Part shown: positions 45,357-54,164 of the stretch, piece by piece
Position numbering within the stretch: the first letter of the stretch is position 1
Layout: each line of letters starts with the position of its first letter
DNA from: Georgenia yuyongxinii
GTDB lineage: Bacteria; Actinomycetota; Actinomycetes; Actinomycetales; Actinomycetaceae
NCBI RefSeq assembly: GCF_006352065.1
Contig: NZ_CP040915.1
Span: forward strand, 1,240,001 to 1,304,000
Direction: 5' to 3'
Length of the DNA stretch: 64,000 nt
The notes under the pieces: generated by a model
Databases searched by the model: none
Told to the model about the DNA's origin: nothing
The model's input: only the letters and a program-made list of their open reading frames with translations
Program-made: the position numbers and the translations under genes

Positions 45357-45392
45357 GCTGGCCGATCCTGCCACCGCAGTACGGTGAACAGC

Positions 45393-46739
45393 GTGAAGCT
45401 CACGATTCTCGGCGGGGGCGGCTTCCGCGTCCCGCTCGTGTACCAGGCCGTCGCCGCCGCCCGCGGACGGGTGGACGTCACCGACGTCGTGCTCCTCGAC
45501 GATGACGCCGCCCGCCTCGCCGTCATGACGGACGTGCTCGCCCAGCTTGCCGCCGAGACCGGTGGTGCCCCCGGCGTGCGCGCCGCTACGGACGTGGACG
45601 ACGCCGTCGCCGGGGCCGACGTCATCTTCTCGGCGATCCGCGTAGGCGGGACGGCGGGGCGCACCCATGACGAGCGGACGGCGCTGGCCGCGGGGGTGCT
45701 CGGGCAGGAGACGGTCGGGCCGGGCGGCCTAGCCTATGCCCTGCGGACCGTCCCGGTGGTCGACGCGCTCGCGGCCCGCATCGCCGAGCTCGCCCCGCAT
45801 GCCTGGACGATCAGCTTCACCAACCCCGCCTCGATCGTCACCGAGGCGATGCGCACCCACCTGGGCGACCGGGTGGTCGGCATCTGCGACACGCCCATCG
45901 CGCTCGTGCGCCGCACGCTGCGCGCCTGCGGGCTGGATCCGCGTGCGTTCGACCGCGGCGAGGTGGAGGTGGACTACGCCGGCCTCAACCACCTCGGGTG
46001 GCTGCGCGGGGTCCGCGCGGAAGGGACGGAGCTGCTACCGGCGCTGCTGGCGGACGACGCCGCGCTCGCGGGCCTCGAGGAGGTCCGGCTCATGGGCGCC
46101 GGCTGGGTGCGCGCGCAGCGGGCGCTGCCCAACGAGTACCTGTACTACTACGACTTCACACGCGAGGCCTTGGCGGCGATCACCGCGGAGGAGCGGACCC
46201 GTGGTGAGTTCCTCGCGCGCCAGCAGGGCGATTTCTACGCCGCGGCCGCCGCAGCACCCGGGAACGCCCTGGCGCTGTGGCGCGCGGCGCTCGCCGAGCG
46301 GGAGGCCACGTACATGGCCACCGAGCGGGAAGGAGCCGCCGCGGGGGAGCGGGAGGCGGAGGACCTCGGCGGGGGCTACCACGAGGTGGCGGTGGACCTC
46401 ATGGCGGCGCTGCTCGGCGGTGAGGAGCACCGCATGATCCTGGACGTCGCCAACATCGGCGACGACGGCGCATCGCTCGTGCCGGGCCTGCCGGCGGACG
46501 CCGTCGTCGAGGTGCCTGTACGAGTCGACGGCGCCGGGGTGCACCCGCTCGCCCCGCAGACCCCGCTGACACCGGCCATGCTCGCCCGGGTGGCCGCGGT
46601 CAAGGCCTGCGAGCGGCTCATCATCGAGGCCGCCCGAACCGGCTCGCGCGAGGCGGCCTGGCAGGCGTTCGCGATGCATCCGCTGGTCGACTCTGCCGCC
46701 GTCGCGCGCGGGCTCGTGGAGGCGTACCTGCCCGGCTGA
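45393..46739 (+). CDS. GH4 6-phospho-beta-glucosidase-type glycosidase
   Basis: NAD+- and Mn2+-dependent glycosidase (448 aa) of family GH4, which cleaves phospho-sugars by a redox-elimination mechanism. The N-terminal Rossmann loop LGGGGFRVP, SFTNPASIVTEA, the metal-site GICDTPIAL and the GLNHLGWLRG histidine are intact. 6-phospho-substrates imply PTS uptake, such as the system at 1.4-3.8 kb, but linkage is untested. TACGGT lies 7 nt before the GTG start, again suggesting a leaderless mRNA. Confidence 0.9.
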   Translation: MKLTILGGGGFRVPLVYQAVAAARGRVDVTDVVLLDDDAARLAVMTDVLAQLAAETGGAPGVRAATDVDDAVAGADVIFSAIRVGGTAGRTHDERTALAAGVLGQETVGPGGLAYALRTVPVVDALAARIAELAPHAWTISFTNPASIVTEAMRTHLGDRVVGICDTPIALVRRTLRACGLDPRAFDRGEVEVDYAGLNHLGWLRGVRAEGTELLPALLADDAALAGLEEVRLMGAGWVRAQRALPNEYLYYYDFTREALAAITAEERTRGEFLARQQGDFYAAAAAAPGNALALWRAALAEREATYMATEREGAAAGEREAEDLGGGYHEVAVDLMAALLGGEEHRMILDVANIGDDGASLVPGLPADAVVEVPVRVDGAGVHPLAPQTPLTPAMLARVAAVKACERLIIEAARTGSREAAWQAFAMHPLVDSAAVARGLVEAYLPG

Positions 46740-47156
46740 GCTCTGGGCACCTCACGTTCACGAGGTCTCGTCGTGGCACCGCGGCTTCTCAGCGCGGCGC
46801 GCGCCGCGGCGAGTTGTCTTGTGGTGCGCCGTTGGATGGTGACCGGCGGCGCGCCTCCTGCGACCGGCGCGGACATAGCAGGCTCGAGACGCCGCCGCAC
46901 CGCCCGTGGCGGCCGCTGGCCGCTGCCGCTGGCTGGCCGCTGGCCGCTGGCCGCTTCCGCTGGCTGGCCGCTGCCGCTGGGCGCTTCCGCTGGCCGCTTC
47001 CTTTCCAACTCGCCTCAATATGCCCAGGCATGTGTCGGCATCGAGCCCGCCGGGCGACGCTTTTGTGCACAGGCAGCCGTCCGTGTCGGAGTGATGTCGG
47101 TGGCGCGTCGTAGTGTTCGAACATCAGTTCGATGATGTGCTGAGGGGGTGGGACCG
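46740..47156. other. Repeat-rich intergenic region
   Basis: No gene seen. Positions 46910-47002 are a degenerate tandem repeat built from CTGGCCG and CTTCCG blocks. From 47100 on lies the promoter region of the HNH gene with its SOS box. Confidence 0.6.
47117..47132 (+). promoter_or_regulatory. LexA (SOS) box
   Basis: TCGAAC, four bases (ATCA), GTTCGA is a perfect match to the actinobacterial LexA operator TCGAAC-N4-GTTCGA. It lies 24 bp before the HNH gene start. Confidence 0.85.
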
Positions 47157-49124
47157 GTGCCGGAAGTCGATGCGGATGTGGTGGTGCCGCCGCCTGGTGG
47201 GTCGGCGCCGTCGGAGCTGCTGAGTGCCGTCCGTGTGGCGGTGGCCGGATTGACGGCGGGGGCGCCGGTGTCGGGGCCGGGCTGGGGCCACGCGGAGCGG
47301 GAGGGTGTGATCGCCGGCCTTGATGGGGTGATCTCGTCGTTGACGTTGTATCGGGGGCAGTTGCTGGTCGCGCACAAGGAGGACGGGCGGTGGGGCACCG
47401 CGCTGGACCGGGACTTCGCGGACTGGCGGGGCCGGGCGAGCGGGACGGGCCGGGGCCCGGCGGTAGGTGAGTTGCAGGTCGCGGAGGGGTTGGCGGCGAT
47501 GCCCGAGGTCGCGGACGCGGTCGCGGGTGGGGAGCTGACGCTGGAGCATGCGCGGGCGTTGACGCGGTTGCGGGCCACGGGGTCGGCGGAGGTCAAGGCC
47601 GCTCTGGAGGGCGGAGCGGCGGCGGACCTGGTGGCCAAGGGCAAGAGCCTGAGTGCGCCGGAGCTGGCGCGGGAGGCGAAGAAGGTCGCCGCGGCGATCG
47701 ATGCGCAGGCCGCGCAGGACAGTTTCGCGGCGGTGTGGCGGCGTCGGTCGGTGGCCACCCGCCGGGGTGCGGGCGGGCGGGTAGGTGAGTGGTTCCTCGA
47801 TGATGTGGGCGGCACGATCGTGGAGACCGCGTTGGACGCGATCGTGGGCAAGCCGGGCACCGATGATGACCGGACCCGCGAGCAGCGCCGCGCGGACGCG
47901 TTGGTGACGATGGCCTCGCGGGTGTTGCAGGTCGGCGCGGACCGGGTCGGGGCCCAGATCCGCCCGCATCTGGCGTTGATCGTGGAGGAGCAGACCTGGG
48001 CGGCGCTGCTGGCGCGCCGGGCCGCGATCGAGGCCGCCGACCAAGCCGCGGTCGATGCCGCGGCCGGGTTCACCGGTGCCGCGTTCGGTCTGGGTCCGGA
48101 CGGGCTGCCCCGCGCCCTGGGCACCCTGGACACCGCCGGCACCGACGGCCGCGACACCGCCGGCACCGACACCTCCGGCACCGACTGTGGCGGCGCTGGT
48201 GGTGGGCGGGACGGGTGTGTGCCGGCGCGGCGGGTGGTGCTGCCGGGTCTGCCGCCGTTGCCGAACGTGGCGCCGGCGGTGCTGGAGGACGGGTCGCTGG
48301 TCCCGGGTGGGGAGCTGGACCGGATCGTGTGCGACTGTCAGGTCACCCGGATCGTGATGGACGCGGCGTCGATGCCGTTGGACGTGGGGCAGACCCAGCG
48401 GTTGTACAACCGGGAGCTGCGCCGGGCGGTGACCACCCGGGACCGGCACTGTCAGTGGCCGGGGTGCTCGATCCGGGCGGCGTGGTGCGAGGTCCACCAC
48501 GTGTGGTTCTGGGCCAACGGTGGGCCGACGGCGTTGTGCAACGGGTGCACGTTGTGCATCTATCACCATCACCGCGTCCACGACGAGCACATCCGCATCA
48601 CGATCCTGGCCGACGGGTTCGACTTCCACTACCGCGACGGCCGGCACCTGGGCACCACGCATCGACCACCCCGGCCCTCAGGGGCCCGCCGCGCGACCAC
48701 CGGTAATGTGGTTCCGGACGCGTTGACGCCGGCGCGGACGACCTGCCACGACCCGCTGATCGAGTCCTGGCCTCCGACGCTGGACCAGACCCCGCGCGCG
48801 GGGGCGAGTACCGGACCGGCAACCACCGGAACACGCAAAGCCCAGCCCACCGCGACGACGCTGACATCGGCGACGTCAGGCGCCGACGGGACCGGCACAC
48901 CCCGTCCGGGCGCCCCGCCAGGGAGCCAGCCCAGCGCCCCACCCGGTGGCCAGCCCGGGGCGCCGCCAGGAGGCCAGCCCGGAGCGCCGCCAGGAGGCCA
49001 GCCTGGGGCACCGCCAGGGAGCCAGCGAGGTGCCCCGCCCGGGAAGTCTGCAGGCGCTCACCCTCAACCATTGCTGTGGGTCGACGGCATCCCAGCCGGA
49101 CAGGCTACGGAACCGCCCTTCTGA
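47157..49124 (+). CDS. DUF222/13E12-family HNH endonuclease
   Basis: Protein of the 13E12 repeat family (655 aa): an N-terminal DUF222 helical domain (about 50-310), then a C-terminal HNH nuclease (about 400-490) with CQWPGC, CEVHHVWFWANGG, CNGCTLC and HHHRVHD, which combines zinc cysteines and the HNH histidines. The C-terminal 90 residues contain GGQPGAPP-type repeats. These genes occur in many copies in actinobacteria; the biological role is unknown. The GTG at 47157 has GAGGGG upstream. An SOS box shows it is DNA-damage regulated. Confidence 0.9.
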   Translation: MPEVDADVVVPPPGGSAPSELLSAVRVAVAGLTAGAPVSGPGWGHAEREGVIAGLDGVISSLTLYRGQLLVAHKEDGRWGTALDRDFADWRGRASGTGRGPAVGELQVAEGLAAMPEVADAVAGGELTLEHARALTRLRATGSAEVKAALEGGAAADLVAKGKSLSAPELAREAKKVAAAIDAQAAQDSFAAVWRRRSVATRRGAGGRVGEWFLDDVGGTIVETALDAIVGKPGTDDDRTREQRRADALVTMASRVLQVGADRVGAQIRPHLALIVEEQTWAALLARRAAIEAADQAAVDAAAGFTGAAFGLGPDGLPRALGTLDTAGTDGRDTAGTDTSGTDCGGAGGGRDGCVPARRVVLPGLPPLPNVAPAVLEDGSLVPGGELDRIVCDCQVTRIVMDAASMPLDVGQTQRLYNRELRRAVTTRDRHCQWPGCSIRAAWCEVHHVWFWANGGPTALCNGCTLCIYHHHRVHDEHIRITILADGFDFHYRDGRHLGTTHRPPRPSGARRATTGNVVPDALTPARTTCHDPLIESWPPTLDQTPRAGASTGPATTGTRKAQPTATTLTSATSGADGTGTPRPGAPPGSQPSAPPGGQPGAPPGGQPGAPPGGQPGAPPGSQRGAPPGKSAGAHPQPLLWVDGIPAGQATEPPF

Positions 49125-49165
49125 CCAGACAGGTCATGCGGGGGCCGCGCCACGCAGTCACTCTC

Positions 49166-49200
49166 CACGGTCCCGTCCGGAACGTCCGGACGGGACCGTG
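49166..49200 (+). terminator. 15-bp hairpin after HNH gene
   Basis: Perfect stem 49166-49180 with 49186-49200 and a 5-nt loop (AACGT). The 220 bp from here to the cupin gene hold no gene I can support. Confidence 0.8.
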
Positions 49201-49421
49201 CCGCGTGTGCTGGTCGGTCCCGACGCGCGGTGTGCCGGTGAATCCGAACGCTCAGGTGTGGACCCAGGTTCATCCCCCTCGATGCCCGCGGGCGACAGGG
49301 GCCGACGTAGGCGTCCCGAGGACACGACCGCCCGTTCCGCCTGCACGTCATCGCCCCCTGCGAGACGCTAGGGGCCTCGAGCACCGGCGGCGCCCCTGGC
49401 TGCCGGAGATGGGGAGTGACG

Positions 49422-49820
49422 ATGACCATCCGACTGTGGTCGCGCGAAGGCGAACCCGAGCAGAGCGCCGATTTCCGCCGCGTGCTGTGGACCGGCGAGC
49501 ACAGCCAGCTGGTCGTCATGACCATCCCGGTCGGCGGCGAGATCGGTGAGGAGACGCACTGGGAGTCGGACCAGATCCTCAGCTTCGTCGCCGGCGCCGG
49601 CAAGGCGGTCATCGAGGACGAGGAACAGTTCGTGGCACCAGGCGACATCGTCGCGGTTCCGGCAGGTACACGGCACAACTTCGTCAACGTCGGCCCCAAC
49701 CCTTTGGTGCTCTACACGATCTACGGCCCGCCCGAACACGCGGACGGCGCGGTGCACCACACCAAGGAGGACGCCGACACCGCTGAGGAATCGGGCGAGG
49801 ACGAACCGCCACAGCAGTGA
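49422..49820 (+). CDS. Cupin-domain protein
   Basis: Single-domain cupin (132 aa). Cupin motif 1 (THWESDQILSFVAGAGKAVIE) and motif 2 (PGDIVAVPAGTRHNFVN) carry the metal-ligand His/Glu pattern. It ends in an acidic tail. It resembles the YhhW/mannose-6-phosphate-isomerase-like small cupins whose substrates are unknown. GGGGAG lies before the ATG. The F420 oxidoreductase gene follows after 89 bp. Confidence 0.82.
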   Translation: MTIRLWSREGEPEQSADFRRVLWTGEHSQLVVMTIPVGGEIGEETHWESDQILSFVAGAGKAVIEDEEQFVAPGDIVAVPAGTRHNFVNVGPNPLVLYTIYGPPEHADGAVHHTKEDADTAEESGEDEPPQQ

Positions 49821-49909
49821 GGAGTGGTGACCGTGATGCGCGGATCCGGCAGCGAGCCGTGCGTCGGTCTCCGACGCCGCGCGCGCAGTGACCTGCCAGG
49901 ATGACGGTC

Positions 49910-50908
49910 ATGAGCCTGACGATCGGTTATGCAGCGGCGCTGGAGCAGTTCGCGCCTATGGAGGCGGTGGAGTACTCCGCCATCGCTGAGCAGCACGGCT
50001 TCTCCGGGGTGATGGCGGCGGACCACTTCCAGCCCTGGACGCCTACGCAGGGGCAGGCGGGGTTCGTGTGGAACGTGCTCACCGCCGTCGCCGAGCGCAC
50101 GCGCGGCGACCTCGGTCCCGGGGTGACCGCGCCGACGTTCCGCTGGCACCCCGCGATGGTGGCGCAGGCCTCGGCGACGCTGGCGGCGATGTACCCGGGC
50201 CGGCACTGGCTTGGGCTGGGCTCGGGAGAGGCGCTCAACGAGCACATTCTCGGGCAGTACTGGCCCGAGGCACCTGAGCGGATCAACCGGATGTTCGAGG
50301 CCATCGAGATCATCCGCAAGCTCTTCACCAACTCCGCGGCGGGCAAGGACACGAAGCATGCCGGGACGTTCTACAAGCTTGAGTCCACCCGGTTGTGGAC
50401 GATGCCGGACCAGGCGCCGCCGATCCTGGTAGCGACCGGCGGGCCGGTGACCGCCAAGCGGGCCGGCAAGCACGCCGACGGCCTGATCACGGTGGGGGCG
50501 CCCCTGGAGAAGATCGGGAACCTCTTCGAGAAGTTCGCTGCAGGTGCGAAGGAAGCCGGCAAGGACCCCGAGGCGATGCCCAAGGTGCTTCAGCTGCACC
50601 TGTCCTGGGCGCCGACCGATGAGGAGGCACTGGCCAACGCGCTCGACCAGTGGCCCAACGGCGGGATGAAGTTCCCCAAGGCGGACATCCGCTCCCCGTT
50701 CGATTTCGCGGCGATGGCCAAGTTGGTGCGGGAGGAGGACTTCGCCGGCCGCATGGTGATCTCGGCGGACCCGGACGCGCACCGGGCGGAGATCCAGCGC
50801 TACGTCGACCTCGGGTTCGACCGGATCTACCTGCACAACGTTGGCCGCAACCAGGCCGAGTGGCTCGAGGTCTTCGGACGCGACGTCCTCCCGAACCTCG
50901 CCCGATGA
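49910..50908 (+). CDS. LLM-class F420-dependent oxidoreductase
   Basis: TIM-barrel luciferase-like enzyme (332 aa) close to the F420-dependent glucose-6-phosphate dehydrogenase/TIGR03557 group. The F420-type marks are [11 protein letters not shown], the ADHFQPW segment, the [10 protein letters not shown] phosphate/F420 loop and [16 protein letters not shown]. It overlaps the cofE start by 4 bp (ATGA), which directly ties it to F420 metabolism. The substrate is not determined. ATG 49901 is an alternative start. Confidence 0.88.
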   Translation: MSLTIGYAAALEQFAPMEAVEYSAIAEQHGFSGVMAADHFQPWTPTQGQAGFVWNVLTAVAERTRGDLGPGVTAPTFRWHPAMVAQASATLAAMYPGRHWLGLGSGEALNEHILGQYWPEAPERINRMFEAIEIIRKLFTNSAAGKDTKHAGTFYKLESTRLWTMPDQAPPILVATGGPVTAKRAGKHADGLITVGAPLEKIGNLFEKFAAGAKEAGKDPEAMPKVLQLHLSWAPTDEEALANALDQWPNGGMKFPKADIRSPFDFAAMAKLVREEDFAGRMVISADPDAHRAEIQRYVDLGFDRIYLHNVGRNQAEWLEVFGRDVLPNLAR

Positions 50909-51768
50909 GCGCGCAGGAACCGATCGAGCGCGGGAACCCCGACGCACCGACCGAGCGCGGGAACCCCGACGCACCGACCGAGCACGAGCCCTCCGACGCC
51001 ACCGCGCCGGCAGCGATGGTGCTCGCTCAGGCGCCCGACGGCGTGCCCACGATCACCAACGGGGACGACCTCGCCGCTCGCCTCACACCCGTCCTTGCCG
51101 CGCTCACCTGGCCGGACGGCACGACCGGCGTCGCCGAGGGCGACGTCGTGGTGGTGGCCTCCAAGGTCGTCGCCAAGGCGGAGGGGCGGCTGGTCGCCGC
51201 GCGTGACGCCACCGAGCGCGACCAGGTGATCGCGGGGGAGACCGTCCGGGTGGTCGCCACGCGCGAGCGGCCTGATGGGTCCGTGCTGCGCATAGTCGAG
51301 AACAGGCAGGGCCTCGTGATGGCGGCCGCCGGCGTCGACCTCTCCGACGTGCCCGCCGGCACTGCTCTGCTGCTCCCCGAGGACCCGGACGCCTCCGCTC
51401 GACGCCTGCGCCGCGGGCTGCATGCACGTCTGGGAGTGCGGCCCGGCGTCCTGATCACGGACACAGCCGGCCGTCCGTGGCGCCGGGGGGTGGTCGACAT
51501 GGCCATCGGCGCCGCCGGGGTGCGGGTGCTGGCCGACCACCGCGGACGCCATGACGCCTACGGACGCGAGCTGCAGGTCACCGTCGTCAACCTGGCCGAC
51601 GAGATCGCCGCCGCCGCCGAGCTGGTCAAGGGGAAGGCCGCCGGGCGGCCGGTCGCCGTCGTGCGGGGCATGGCCCACGCCGTCACCGTCGAGGACGGCG
51701 ACGGCGCCGCGACCCTGATCAGGCCCCCTGCCGAGGACATGTTCCGCAAGGGCGTCAGCGAGGAGTGA
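50905..51768 (+). CDS. cofE: Coenzyme F420-0:L-glutamate ligase
   Basis: CofE (287 aa) adds gamma-linked glutamates to F420-0, the last step of F420 synthesis. Conserved blocks are [69 protein letters not shown] and the C-terminal EDMFRKG. It is a single CofE domain without the nitroreductase domain of mycobacterial FbiB. The N-terminus holds a duplicated ERGNPDAPT encoded by two 27-bp repeats (50926-50979). It is coupled to the LLM gene and convergent with the F420-0-type ABC importer. Confidence 0.93.
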   Translation: MSAQEPIERGNPDAPTERGNPDAPTEHEPSDATAPAAMVLAQAPDGVPTITNGDDLAARLTPVLAALTWPDGTTGVAEGDVVVVASKVVAKAEGRLVAARDATERDQVIAGETVRVVATRERPDGSVLRIVENRQGLVMAAAGVDLSDVPAGTALLLPEDPDASARRLRRGLHARLGVRPGVLITDTAGRPWRRGVVDMAIGAAGVRVLADHRGRHDAYGRELQVTVVNLADEIAAAAELVKGKAAGRPVAVVRGMAHAVTVEDGDGAATLIRPPAEDMFRKGVSEE

Positions 51769-51840
51769 GCCCGCCGCGACCGCGTTGGGCGCGTGTCAGG
51801 CGGCGCCGGGACGGTGGTCACCCCGCAGTCGGCCGACCGA

Positions 51841-52848
51841 TCAGGCGGGGTCGAAGACGAGCAGGTCTCGCCCGCCGGCGACCACGCGGTGCGCCCGAAC
51901 ACCGTAGACCGCACTGACCAGCTCGGCGGTGAGCACCTCGCCCGGGTGACCCGCGGCGACCACACGGCCGGCGTCCAGGACCAGCACGTGGTCGCAGGAT
52001 CGCAGCGCGTGGTTGAGGTCGTGCAGGGCGGCGAGCACCGTCACGCCGTCGTCGGCTAGCTCGCGCGCCAGGCCGAGCACGGCGAGCTGGGCGGCGACGT
52101 CGAGGTGGTTCGTAGGCTCGTCGAGCAGCAGCACCTGAGGTTCCTGCGCCAGCGCCCTGGCAAGGTGCACGCGTTGACGTTCCCCGCCCGACAGGGTCGC
52201 GAAGTCACGGCCGGCGGTGGCCCCCGCGCCCGTGCGGGCCATCGCCCGATGAGCGACGTCAACATCGGCGACCGAGTCCCCGCCCCAGCGCGGACGGTGC
52301 GGGGTGCGGCCCAGGAGGACGACGTCGAGCACGTCGTGGGCGACGTCGGAGGCGGCGTCCTGCTCGACCAGGGCGAGCGCGCGGGCGCGCTGGCGGCGGG
52401 TCAGACGGGTCAGCTCCGCCCCCGAGAGCAGGAGGGTGCCCTGGGCCCGGGGGAGGGCACCGACCAGTAGGCGCAGGAGCGTGGACTTCCCGGCGCCGTT
52501 GGGGCCGACGACGGCGCACACCGCGCCGGCCGGGACGGTCGCGTCGACGCCGTCGAGGATGGTGACCGGGCCGGCCGCGTAGGTCAGGGCGGCGATGTTG
52601 AGGGCCGGGACACGGTCAGCTGCGTCCGCCGTCGAGCTGGAGTAGGCGCCGGTGGGCCCGAGCGTGGCGGCTGCATGGTCGAGGCTGGCCGCTGTCTGGT
52701 CGCGGGTGGTGGCCGGCTGGTCGAGGTCAGCGGCCTGCTGGTCGACGGCGGCGGCCGCATGGTCGAGGCTGGCGTCTGACCGATGATGTGCGGCGTACGC
52801 GCCGTCGAGCGCGACGGACCCACGGGCGGCGTCTGGTTGTGTGCTCAT
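51841..52848 (-). CDS. ABC ATPase of putative F420-0 importer
   Basis: FecE/BtuD-like ATPase (335 aa): Walker A VVGPNGAGKST, signature LSGGERQR, Walker B LLLDEPTNHLD, and the switch His in LHDLNHA. It belongs to the three-gene cassette that TIGRFAMs names as a putative F420-0 transporter, here facing cofE. The first 80 residues are a degenerate Asp/Ala/Gln repeat (DHAAA, DQQAADLDQ) not found in the family. The start is nevertheless supported by the ATGA overlap with the permease stop. Confidence 0.85.
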   Translation of the reverse strand: MSTQPDAARGSVALDGAYAAHHRSDASLDHAAAAVDQQAADLDQPATTRDQTAASLDHAAATLGPTGAYSSSTADAADRVPALNIAALTYAAGPVTILDGVDATVPAGAVCAVVGPNGAGKSTLLRLLVGALPRAQGTLLLSGAELTRLTRRQRARALALVEQDAASDVAHDVLDVVLLGRTPHRPRWGGDSVADVDVAHRAMARTGAGATAGRDFATLSGGERQRVHLARALAQEPQVLLLDEPTNHLDVAAQLAVLGLARELADDGVTVLAALHDLNHALRSCDHVLVLDAGRVVAAGHPGEVLTAELVSAVYGVRAHRVVAGGRDLLVFDPA

Positions 52849-54164
52849 TCCCGGCCCCTTCGGCGCAGCAGCACCGCGAACACCGGCGCACCGATCGCAG
52901 CAGTGAGGATGCCGACGGGCAGCTCACGCGGCTCGAACATGCTCCGAGCCACGGTGTCTGCGAGCAGAAGGAAGATCGCCCCGCCCAACGCGGCGACCGG
53001 CAGCAAGCGGTGGTGCCGCCCACCCACCAGGAGCCGGACGGCGTGCGGCACGACCAGCCCCACGAACCCGATCGACCCGGCAACCGAGACCAGCAGGGCC
53101 GTCAGCAGCGCGCCCGCCCCCAGCAGCACCCACCGCGTCCGGGTCACGGCTATGCCCAGCGAGGCGGCCGAGACGTCCCCGAACGTGAAGGCGTCGAGCG
53201 TGCGGCCCTGGGCTGCGAGGAACGTGCCCACCACGGCGGTCGCGCCCACGGCGAGCCACGCCTCGGACCAGGTGGCCCCGCCGAGCGAGCCCATGAGCCA
53301 GGAGAGGATCTCGCGGTAGGAGTCGCCGGTGGCGGACCAGAAGATGACGAAGCTGACGATGGCGGAGCCCAGCTGGGCGACGGCCACCCCGGCCAGGACC
53401 GTGCGCACCGGGGAGAGTCCGCCGTCCCGCCGGGCGGCCAGCGCCAGGGTCACGACGAGGGCGGCCAAGGCGCCGACGAACGCGGCGACCGGCAGCGCCG
53501 CGGACAGGCCCAGCACCAGCACCAGCACCGCGCCGACCGAGGCACCCGACGAGACGCCCAGCAGGTAGGGGTCCGCCAACGGGTTTCGGGTGAGCGCCTG
53601 CATCACCGCGCCCACCACGGCCAGACCGGCACCGACAGCGGCCGCGGCGAGCACCCGCGGGGCACGCCCCTGCCAGATGATCGCGTCCTGGATGACCGTG
53701 AGCGGATCCGCCGGGCAGGTGACCCCGGGCCCGGCCGCGGTGCACACGTGGTGCCAGGCCGAGGCCCACACCTCGCCGACGGTGATGTCCGCCTGTCCCA
53801 GCGTGACGGCCCAGCCGGCCGTCGCGGCGAGCACCACGGCCAGGCCGAGCAGGACGGCGCCCGGCAGCAGGCCCCGGCGGGACACCCCGGCCGCGCCTGC
53901 TGGCGGTCGCGTGTCTGCCTGTGGCCGAGCGTCCACGGGCGGTCGCGTGTCTGCCTGTGGCCGAGCGTCCACGGGCGGTCGCGTGTCTGCCTGTGGCCGA
54001 GCGTCCACGGGCGGTCGCGTGTCTGCCTGTGGCCGAGCGTCCACGGGCGGTCGCGTGTCAGTCGGCGGCCGCGGGTCTGCCGGAGGTCGGACTACGGCGC
54101 CGCTCTCGGCGACCACGTCTGAGGCAGCTGCGGCATCCGGTCCGCTCCGCGACGCCGACCTCAC
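52845..54164 (-). CDS. FecCD-type permease of putative F420-0 importer
   Basis: BtuC/FecCD-family permease (439 aa) with about ten helices and the typical WQGRAPRVLAA, MQALTRNPLADPYLLGVSSG and GFVGLVVPHAVRLLVG blocks. Before the first helix lies a Pro/Arg/Asp-rich cytoplasmic extension of about 85 residues, which contains four copies of a 12-residue unit, RPPVDARPQADT. The GTG at 54164 overlaps the stop of the binding-protein gene (GTGA). Confidence 0.87.
   Translation of the reverse strand: MRSASRSGPDAAAASDVVAESGAVVRPPADPRPPTDTRPPVDARPQADTRPPVDARPQADTRPPVDARPQADTRPPVDARPQADTRPPAGAAGVSRRGLLPGAVLLGLAVVLAATAGWAVTLGQADITVGEVWASAWHHVCTAAGPGVTCPADPLTVIQDAIIWQGRAPRVLAAAAVGAGLAVVGAVMQALTRNPLADPYLLGVSSGASVGAVLVLVLGLSAALPVAAFVGALAALVVTLALAARRDGGLSPVRTVLAGVAVAQLGSAIVSFVIFWSATGDSYREILSWLMGSLGGATWSEAWLAVGATAVVGTFLAAQGRTLDAFTFGDVSAASLGIAVTRTRWVLLGAGALLTALLVSVAGSIGFVGLVVPHAVRLLVGGRHHRLLPVAALGGAIFLLLADTVARSMFEPRELPVGILTAAIGAPVFAVLLRRRGRE
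53902..54059 (-). repeat. 36-bp in-frame minisatellite
   Basis: Four 36-bp units start at 53902, 53938, 53974 and 54010, with a 14-bp partial fifth at 54046. They appear identical and encode the 12-residue repeat at the N-terminus of the FecCD permease. The near identity means recent expansion. Confidence 0.92.

Noticed and set aside
42564-45392. N-terminal 940 codons of a plus-strand ORF in frame with GH4
   Set aside because: The region is antisense to the S33 peptidase and PfkB genes; only the part from 45393 has GH4 similarity.
53902-54059. Possible CRISPR array
   Set aside because: The repeats are directly adjacent with no spacers and translate in frame as part of a permease.
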